Assembly: GCF_003946625.1 (NCBI RefSeq) | Contig: NZ_RHOR01000005.1 | Location: forward strand, 58,340 to 122,339 | Direction of reading: 5' to 3' | Origin: Companilactobacillus kedongensis | GTDB taxonomy: Bacteria; Bacillota; Bacilli; Lactobacillales; Lactobacillaceae | Length of the DNA: 64,000 nucleotides | Shown: in pieces, positions 58,192 to 64,000 of the stretch | Position numbering within the stretch: position 1 is the stretch's first letter | How the letters are laid out: each line of letters starts with the position of its first letter | Notes under the pieces: model-generated | What the model was told of the DNA's origin: nothing | What the model saw: the letters and a program-made list of their open reading frames with translations, nothing else | The model's database searches: none | Program-made: the position numbers and the translations under genes

Positions 58192-59457
58192 CTAGTTACG
58201 TTTGAATTGAACGTCTTTTTCATATTGGTGAATGCTGTCTAGCCAATCGTTTCCAACTGGTACATCGTTACGTAGACAGAATTCGTCCCAAACGGCGCCA
58301 AATGGATATGATTTAAGCTCTTCTGTTTCTACCAATCTTGTAGTAAAGTCATAGTTTAATTCGGCTTTCTTCAATTGTTCGATTGGTTCAAGCATACCTT
58401 GTAATAGAGCCTTTTGTGTAGCACGGGCACCAATGACCCAAGCAGCAACACGGTTGATTGTAGCATCGAAGAAGTCTAGTCCGATGTTTGTCTTGCTTAA
58501 TTCATTATCACGAACTAATGAACGAGCAATTCTAACAAGTGCTTCATCAAAGATAACAACGTGATCACTATCCCAACGTACAGGACGTGAAACGTGTAAC
58601 ATCAAACCTTTACCAAATGGTAGGAAGGCTGAGAACTTATCAGAAACATCTTCTGTTGGGTGCCAGTGTCCAGCATCAATTGTCCATAACTTGTTTCTTG
58701 TCAAAGCATAGTTGTTGTAGAACAAGTGTGAACCAACAGTATATGATTCAATACCAGTACCGAATAGTTTACCTTCAAAGGCTTCGATAGTGTTCTTTTC
58801 GTCATATTGTTTCTTGTCAATTTCATCCAATGAATCAATTAGACGAAGACGTGGTGTAGCTTTGTCGATAGGATTATCTTTAAAGCCATCTGGAATCCAC
58901 AAGTTGTTAACTGATTGTTGACCTAATTCTTTACCAAAGTAGTTAGCAATGGCACGAGTTTTCTTACCATGTTCGATCCAGAAATCACGGATATCTTTAT
59001 CAGGACTAGCTAAAGTAAAGTTTTCCTTAACCTTAGGGTGTGAGAAGAATGTTCCGTTCATATCCAATCCAATTTTTTCTTTCTTAGCCCAGTCTACCCA
59101 GTAACTGAAATCTTCTGGTTCGATCTCATCGAGATCCTTCTTCTTGTCAGTTACGGCATAGATAGCGTGCATTTGAACTTTGTGTGATCCAGGAATAAGT
59201 GAAAGTGCTTCACTCAAGTCACCAGATAATTCGTCAGGTGTACGTGCAATACCAGGATAGTTACCGCTTACACCAATACCACCAGTTAACTCTTGGCCTG
59301 GGAATAAGAATCCATGAATGTCATCGCCTTGCCAGCAATGTACAGATAATTTAACTTTGCCTAATTGTTTCATAACTGCTTCAGTGTCAACACCAATTTC
59401 GGCGTATCGTTCTTTAGCAACTTTGTATGCGTCTTCGACTTCTTCAGTTTTAACCAT
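58192..59457 (-). CDS. rhaA: L-rhamnose isomerase
   Basis: The 421-residue TIM-barrel enzyme has VKLSVHCWQGDDIHGF at the N terminus, LDMNGTFFSHPKVKENFTLA, LWIPDGFKDNP, WTIDAGHWHPTEDVSDK and GLDFFDATINR. These carry the metal-binding Glu, Asp and His residues of the family. It converts L-rhamnose to L-rhamnulose. It lies between rhaM and rhaD and has normal length. Confidence 0.96.
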   Translation of the reverse strand: MVKTEEVEDAYKVAKERYAEIGVDTEAVMKQLGKVKLSVHCWQGDDIHGFLFPGQELTGGIGVSGNYPGIARTPDELSGDLSEALSLIPGSHKVQMHAIYAVTDKKKDLDEIEPEDFSYWVDWAKKEKIGLDMNGTFFSHPKVKENFTLASPDKDIRDFWIEHGKKTRAIANYFGKELGQQSVNNLWIPDGFKDNPIDKATPRLRLIDSLDEIDKKQYDEKNTIEAFEGKLFGTGIESYTVGSHLFYNNYALTRNKLWTIDAGHWHPTEDVSDKFSAFLPFGKGLMLHVSRPVRWDSDHVVIFDEALVRIARSLVRDNELSKTNIGLDFFDATINRVAAWVIGARATQKALLQGMLEPIEQLKKAELNYDFTTRLVETEELKSYPFGAVWDEFCLRNDVPVGNDWLDSIHQYEKDVQFKRN

Positions 59458-59482
59458 TAATAATTCCTCCTAAATTGTGTTA

Positions 59483-59797
59483 CTAATCTAAATGAAATAG
59501 CTCGTCTAAATCAACGGTTACAGGGCTCTTATCAGGATTTGTGTCCATCAAAGGCTCCATGTATGCCCACCACTTCTTGGCTGCATCAGTTTTGGCAATA
59601 TCATTATATTTTTCAACATTGTCGACCTCAAGATAAGCAAACAACATACCATCTTCTTTATTCAAAAAGATTGAATAGTTGTGTGCTCCGGCTTCCTTCA
59701 AAGCCTTACGCATTTCTGGAAATAGATTATTGTGTCTCTTCTCGTATTCGGCATAAGCATCCTTATGCAAATACATTATTTGACCCATTCTTTTCAT
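59483..59797 (-). CDS. rhaM: L-rhamnose mutarotase
   Basis: This 104-residue dimeric alpha/beta-barrel protein has [42 protein letters not shown] and [19 protein letters not shown], typical of RhaM. It interconverts the alpha and beta anomers of L-rhamnose before isomerisation. Its start overlaps the rhaB stop by 4 bases, so the two are translationally coupled. Confidence 0.95.
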   Translation of the reverse strand: MKRMGQIMYLHKDAYAEYEKRHNNLFPEMRKALKEAGAHNYSIFLNKEDGMLFAYLEVDNVEKYNDIAKTDAAKKWWAYMEPLMDTNPDKSPVTVDLDELFHLD

Positions 59798-61266
59798 TGA
59801 ACTGTATCTCTCCCTTCAGTGTTTAAAAAGTCTTGATACTCATGGAGCGTGTTACCGTATTTATTTGTTTCAGGTGTGAAAGTCTTAACAGGATATGAAT
59901 CCTTGATAACCTTTCTACCCTCAGCAATATTGTTGATGTCGTTCTTTGTGATCATTTGAACCATTAAATTACCAATGGCTGTTGCTTCACCTGGTCCAGC
60001 ATAAACTTTGATATTTGACAATGTACTTGTTAATTGATTGAGTAGCGCAACATTTGATCCACCACCAACAATATTTAAAGCATCCAATTCATAACCCAGA
60101 ATTCTATTTAGTTCTTGTATTTCATTTGCGTAATACAAGGCTAAGTTAGAATAAACTGCCATTGTCAATTCTCCAGGTGTTTCAGGAACTTTTTCGTTAT
60201 GTTCTTTACAATATGCCTGAATTTCTTTAGTCATATTTTCAGGATTTGCGAAACGATCGTCATTAACATTAATGAATTGTTCAAATGGACTGACTTTCTC
60301 AGCCATCGAAGCTAACTCACTAAAGCTATACTTATCATCGAATTCGTGTTTCAAGTTTTGAACCATCCAAAGTCCCATGATGTTCTTTAGGAAACGATAT
60401 GTACCATAGGCACCCCATTCGTTTGTGTAATTACCTTGGAATGCCAATTCACCGTTTTCTGGGACATTCAATTCTGTACCTAGTAATGACCAAGTACCTG
60501 AACTTAAGAATGCCCAGTGATCGCCTTCACCAGGAGTACCCAAGACAGCTGATGCTGTATCATGAGTAGCAACTGTGATTACTTCTGTTTCAGGCAAGTC
60601 ATAAATGGTGTGCCACTTATGACGGATCTTACCTAAGATCGTTCCAGATTCAACTAATCTTGGGAATTGATCTTGTTGAACGTGAACCTTGTCCAACAAA
60701 TTATTATCAAAGAGTCCCTCACGAAGATTAAGCATTTGTGTAGTAGAAGCATTTGTTACTTCTGTTACAGCATTGCCTGTCAAAACATATCCGATATAAT
60801 CAGGTATCATCATAATTTTGTCAGTCTCAGCAAGTTCTTCTCTATTTTCTGTATAAAGTTGATACAAAGTATTGAAGTTAAGGAATTGAATACCAGTCTT
60901 CTTATAGATATAACTCTTAGGAAGGTCTGATGTTAATTCTTCCATCGCATTCTTTGTTCTAGCGTCACGATAACTGATAGGATCTTCTACTTTTTTGCCG
61001 TCCATGCCGACCAAAACATAGTCAACAGCCCAAGTATCGATACCTAATTGAACGTCATCGTATCCAGCTTTTTTAATTTTTTCCAAACCAGTGAAGATTT
61101 CATTAATGATTGATTCAATGTTCCAACGATCATGACCATTTTCTTTGGTAAAACCATTCTTAAAACGGTGCATTTCTTGTAATTGAAGTTTTCCGTCTTT
61201 CAAGGTTCCAAGCATCAAACGACCACTTGAGGCACCGATATCAACAGCTACATAAGCTTTGCTCAT
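59794..61266 (-). CDS. rhaB: Rhamnulokinase
   Basis: This FGGY-family kinase of 490 residues starts [19 protein letters not shown] and continues [44 protein letters not shown] and [16 protein letters not shown]. It phosphorylates L-rhamnulose at position 1 with ATP. It follows the transporter gene by 3 bases and precedes rhaM. Confidence 0.95.
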   Translation of the reverse strand: MSKAYVAVDIGASSGRLMLGTLKDGKLQLQEMHRFKNGFTKENGHDRWNIESIINEIFTGLEKIKKAGYDDVQLGIDTWAVDYVLVGMDGKKVEDPISYRDARTKNAMEELTSDLPKSYIYKKTGIQFLNFNTLYQLYTENREELAETDKIMMIPDYIGYVLTGNAVTEVTNASTTQMLNLREGLFDNNLLDKVHVQQDQFPRLVESGTILGKIRHKWHTIYDLPETEVITVATHDTASAVLGTPGEGDHWAFLSSGTWSLLGTELNVPENGELAFQGNYTNEWGAYGTYRFLKNIMGLWMVQNLKHEFDDKYSFSELASMAEKVSPFEQFINVNDDRFANPENMTKEIQAYCKEHNEKVPETPGELTMAVYSNLALYYANEIQELNRILGYELDALNIVGGGSNVALLNQLTSTLSNIKVYAGPGEATAIGNLMVQMITKNDINNIAEGRKVIKDSYPVKTFTPETNKYGNTLHEYQDFLNTEGRDTVQ

Positions 61267-61269
61267 TGA

Positions 61270-62583
61270 TTAAACCTCCTGTTCACTTGTGGAATCATCT
61301 GAATCATCTGTAGATGCATCAGTAGTTCCATATCTTTCTTTAGAAATTTCTTCCAATGATTTGCCTTGTGTATGTGGAGTCCAAATTGTACCGATTACTA
61401 ATGAAATTAGTAGTAGAACAATCATGAATGTACCAGCGGCCTTGAATCCCATTGTTGATAAGATAGTTGGGAATATAATTGACCAAACACCGGCAGATGC
61501 ACGAACAACGAAGAACATGACACCTTGTGATCCAGCACGATACTTAGTAGGGAACAATTCTGTAGCCCACAATGCGTACCAAGCTTGAGCACCGATACCA
61601 GCTGAAACACCCCAGATAATAACGAACAACCAAAGGCTAGTCCAGTTCATACCAGCAAATGTCAAAATGATCCATGAAGCTGCGGCCATTGCTGCACCAA
61701 CAAAGAAGAAGATTCTGTGGTTAGCTTTATCACCATATTTAGCAAAGCCAAAGTATGTTGCTAAAGCTGTAAAGATCCATAATACTGCTTGTAATAAGTT
61801 GGCTTGTAAGTTTGTTAGTCCACCAGCTGTTTCGTATACGAATGGCATGAAGAATCCCATAGCACCAGCTACAAGGTTCCAGAACATGTATACACCGATC
61901 AAGAATAATAGCGATTTAATGTTAATTGCATTTGAGAATAACTCTTTATATGGATGTGGTTTCTCTCCACTGAGTTTTTCTTTGGCTTTCTGCTCTTCCC
62001 AATCCTTTGATTCGTTCAGATTTCTCTGTAGGCTCCAAGCAATGAAAGCAACTACGGCTAAGATAGCAAACAAGATTCTGTTACCCATTAAGCCAAGTGG
62101 TGCAAATAGAACACCTAATGTAAAGATAAGTGCTGGTCCCATTGACCAAGCAAATTGCGAAATACCAATATTTCTAGCACGATCTGTATCTTCAGAAGTT
62201 TCTGAGATATAAGTCCAACTTGCTGGAACACCGGCACCAACTGCGACACCTGTTACAATAAATCCAGCTAATAACATTGGAAAATTAACTGAAAATGTTA
62301 CTATAAGTGCACCAAGTAAATATATAATCATATCGTAAGTATAAATAACTTTACGTCCATACTTATCTGACAAATGTCCACCGATCAACGCACCAATCGC
62401 TGATCCGAAGGCATTGGCACTCAACGCACCAAGTAAACCAACTTCAAAACTACTTAATCCAAATTCATGAGTCCATAAAGTCAAACCACTAGCACCAGCA
62501 ACAATACAACCGGAATCTAGGAAGTTTGTTAACGATACGGCCATCGTTGACTTTAAAGATCCTTTTCCACTTGAATCACTCAT
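61270..62583 (-). CDS. MFS sugar transporter, probably L-rhamnose/H+ symporter (437 aa)
   Basis: The protein has twelve hydrophobic segments with the sugar-porter motif GGHLSDKYGRKVIYTYDM between helices 2 and 3 and a PETxG-like ending region (WTPHTQGKSLEEISKERYG). The C terminus is acidic and Ser/Asp-rich. It is the first gene of the rhamnose operon, so L-rhamnose is the likely substrate. It is not related in sequence type to E. coli RhaT, so that symbol is not used. Confidence 0.88.
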   Translation of the reverse strand: MSDSSGKGSLKSTMAVSLTNFLDSGCIVAGASGLTLWTHEFGLSSFEVGLLGALSANAFGSAIGALIGGHLSDKYGRKVIYTYDMIIYLLGALIVTFSVNFPMLLAGFIVTGVAVGAGVPASWTYISETSEDTDRARNIGISQFAWSMGPALIFTLGVLFAPLGLMGNRILFAILAVVAFIAWSLQRNLNESKDWEEQKAKEKLSGEKPHPYKELFSNAINIKSLLFLIGVYMFWNLVAGAMGFFMPFVYETAGGLTNLQANLLQAVLWIFTALATYFGFAKYGDKANHRIFFFVGAAMAAASWIILTFAGMNWTSLWLFVIIWGVSAGIGAQAWYALWATELFPTKYRAGSQGVMFFVVRASAGVWSIIFPTILSTMGFKAAGTFMIVLLLISLVIGTIWTPHTQGKSLEEISKERYGTTDASTDDSDDSTSEQEV

Positions 62584-62617
62584 AACTACACCTCACCCTG
62601 AATAAAATATTTGTTTG

Positions 62618-62668
62618 AGAAAACGCTCACATGTTGTTACAAGTTCCAATTTACAGTGAACGCTTACA
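62618..62668. promoter_or_regulatory. Control region of the rhamnose operon with two cre-like sites
   Basis: TGTGAGCGTTTTCT (minus strand, 62631-62618) and TGTAAGCGTTCACT (62668-62655) both resemble cre. They lie between the divergent transporter and AraC-type genes. A further GAGAAAACGTTCAC at 63746-63759, before the alcohol dehydrogenase, is nearly the same as the first. CcpA control is likely. An alternative is that these are sites for the AraC-type regulator. Confidence 0.6.
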
Positions 62669-62723
62669 TTCTTAAATGTCATTAGCACAGGTCATTAGTG
62701 ACATAATTACAGGGGGTAACTTT

Positions 62724-63698
62724 ATGAATCCGCGTACAATAGCACGTTTAAAGCAACATGAGTTGATCGAAAATCGTCAGCTAAAAACTGGTAAACATAT
62801 CGACGATATTCCGAATAGGGCGGTAAAACACTCTGATTCAACCAGTGAATTCAGGATTCTCAATAACTATTTTTTCAGAAATCGCAACATTTATATTAGT
62901 AAACACAGTCGATTTGCGGAGTATCCGGAACACACACATCAATTTTTAGAAATGAATTACATGTTAAGTGGTGAGTGTGATCAAATAGTCAATGGAAAAC
63001 AGGTGCATTTGAGAAAAGGTGATCTTTTACTTATAGATGTCGGTTGTTCGCATTCAATATCGCGACTTGGTGAAGATGATATCTTGATCAATCTTTTGTT
63101 TAGAGACCAGTCGATCAACATCAACTTCTTGAGTGGTATGAGAAAAAGTAACTCGTTGGTTTACAACTTCTTATTAAACCGAGTATCCGGTGGAGGTAAA
63201 GTAACTCCAAAGTACTTGATTTTCAGAAGTGAACACAGTGAAGATATTAAAATGACTATGGAACAGATCATTGAGGAATATTATGAGAAGAGAGAATTCT
63301 CAGACACGATCCTTCAAGCGTATCTTTCCATATTATTAGTCAAACTAGTTCGTAATTATCACGTCAGTGCTCCAGAAGGCAGTAACGCCAAGCAAAGGTT
63401 GATCATTAATATCCTAAAAGATATCTCCAAAGACTATCGAGATATTTCTTTAACCAGTTTGGCAACTAAGTATAAGTACAATAAAAACTACTTGAGTAAC
63501 GTTATTAAAAAAGAAACTGGTGATTCTTTTAAAGATTTATTAACTAAACAAAGATTGATCCAGGCTCACACTTTGATCACTTCAACCACCCTCCCTATAG
63601 AGGAAATAGTTGAAAAAATCGGCATGAAAAATAAGACTCATTTCTACAAAAAGTACAAAGAGTTTTATCAAAGGATGCCCGGTGATGATCGGAAATAA
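62724..63698 (+). CDS. AraC-family regulator of rhamnose utilisation (324 aa)
   Basis: An N-terminal cupin sensor domain (FAEYPEHTHQFLEMNYMLSG, LLLIDVGCSHSISRLGEDD) is followed by the double helix-turn-helix of AraC proteins at the C terminus (SLTSLATKYKYNKNYLSNVI, FKDLLTKQRLIQAHTLI, EEIVEKIGMKNKTHFYKKYK). It is divergent from the rhamnose operon and should activate it with L-rhamnose or a derivative as effector. ATG 62724 has AGGGGG before it; the in-frame ATG at 62676 has no ribosome site. Confidence 0.9.
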   Translation: MNPRTIARLKQHELIENRQLKTGKHIDDIPNRAVKHSDSTSEFRILNNYFFRNRNIYISKHSRFAEYPEHTHQFLEMNYMLSGECDQIVNGKQVHLRKGDLLLIDVGCSHSISRLGEDDILINLLFRDQSININFLSGMRKSNSLVYNFLLNRVSGGGKVTPKYLIFRSEHSEDIKMTMEQIIEEYYEKREFSDTILQAYLSILLVKLVRNYHVSAPEGSNAKQRLIINILKDISKDYRDISLTSLATKYKYNKNYLSNVIKKETGDSFKDLLTKQRLIQAHTLITSTTLPIEEIVEKIGMKNKTHFYKKYKEFYQRMPGDDRK

Positions 63699-63798
63699 AA
63701 ATTATTTAATTGATTTTTAAAATATTTTGTGAAATACTTATCGATGAGAAAACGTTCACGGTTATTTAGAAATAAATAAAAGTGAGGAATTTACACAT

Positions 63799-64000
63799 AT
63801 GAAAATTAAAGCAGCTGTAGTTGATAAAGTTAATGATCCATTCGTTATTAGAGATGACGTTGAACTAGCTGACCTTCAAGATGATGGTCTTCAAGTTAAA
63901 GTCGTTGCTTCTGGTATCTGTCACTCTGATGAAGCTCTTAGAAAAGGCGATGCAGCCTTCAGCTTCCCTGTTGTCTTAGGACACGAGGGTTCTGGTATCG
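63799..64000 (+). CDS. Zinc-dependent alcohol dehydrogenase, partial at the right edge
   Basis: The first 67 codons read KIKAAVVDKVNDPFVIRDDV, then VASGICHSDEALRKGD and VVLGHEGSGI. Cys in GICHSD and His-Glu in GHEG are catalytic-zinc ligands of the medium-chain alcohol dehydrogenases. AGTGAGGAAT precedes the ATG. A cre-like site at 63746-63759 lies upstream. Its position after the rhamnose cluster suggests a role in reducing L-lactaldehyde or another aldehyde, but that is inference and the rest of the gene is outside the window. Confidence 0.85.
   Translation, partial: MKIKAAVVDKVNDPFVIRDDVELADLQDDGLQVKVVASGICHSDEALRKGDAAFSFPVVLGHEGSGI

Noticed and set aside
61667..62212. 181-codon rightward frame opposite the rhamnose MFS gene
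   Set aside because: It is antisense to membrane helices of a clear transporter and has no start signal.

Overview
The window reads as chromosome of a low-GC Gram-positive lactic acid bacterium in the Lactobacillaceae, probably close to Companilactobacillus. That placement is an inference. It rests on a tmRNA with the tag AKNNNSYALAA, an SLAP-type surface protein, a Met T-box on a MetQ/MetN operon, strong GGAGG/GGGGG ribosome sites, cre-like sites before sugar operons, and mannitol and L-rhamnose catabolism. No rRNA, tRNA or CRISPR array is visible.

Layout: 1-390 holds two PspC-domain genes. 470-4573 is a methionine ABC transporter operon (two MetQ, MetN, permease) behind a T-box. 4748-8879 is a cell-envelope block (lipoproteins, an SLAP protein, an XRE regulator, a LysM protein). 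9097-11601 holds a YitT protein and a divergent oxidoreductase/MerR pair with a 19-bp promoter spacer. 11645-23238 is one leftward run of 14 tightly packed genes. Its front half resembles the E. coli ydjXYZ-ynjBCDE locus (secreted rhodanese, YdjY-like Cys protein, two TVP38 proteins, ABC importer). Its back half adds two small transferases, an atypical phosphotransferase, a nucleoside hydrolase, a membrane protein and a cytoplasmic rhodanese. I regard this as the best candidate for an undescribed pathway. 23412-24951 holds a lipoprotein, an ArsR-type metal sensor and a CadD exporter.

25011-25375 is tmRNA (ssrA). Its 3' end is the target of an 8-kb integrated element (25360-33355) bounded by 22-bp direct repeats. 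The element has an integrase, divergent repressor/Cro control, an excisionase-like gene, a DnaD-like initiator with eight internal 12-bp repeats (possible iterons), a DnaC-like loader and two ArpU-like regulators. It also carries a type I toxin locus and two possible small RNAs. No capsid, tail or lysis genes were found, so it looks like a phage satellite or strongly reduced prophage.

33471-46478 is a mixed metabolic and transport region: a toxin relic, HIT, MFS, CDF, glycerate kinase, aldo/keto reductase, a SugE/Gdx exporter with an attenuator leader, GDPD, a purine permease with an adenine-deaminase-like enzyme, mmuM/mmuP and an IS3-family insertion. 46498-50024 holds a TetM-like GTPase and a Na+/H+ antiporter. 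50140-50660 has two copies of a long palindromic repeat, with a third at 524-719. 50680-56253 is the mannitol operon, followed by nagB. 57322-63698 is the L-rhamnose operon with a divergent AraC activator, and an alcohol dehydrogenase runs off the right edge.

All calls come from reading the sequence by eye. No database search or folding program was run.
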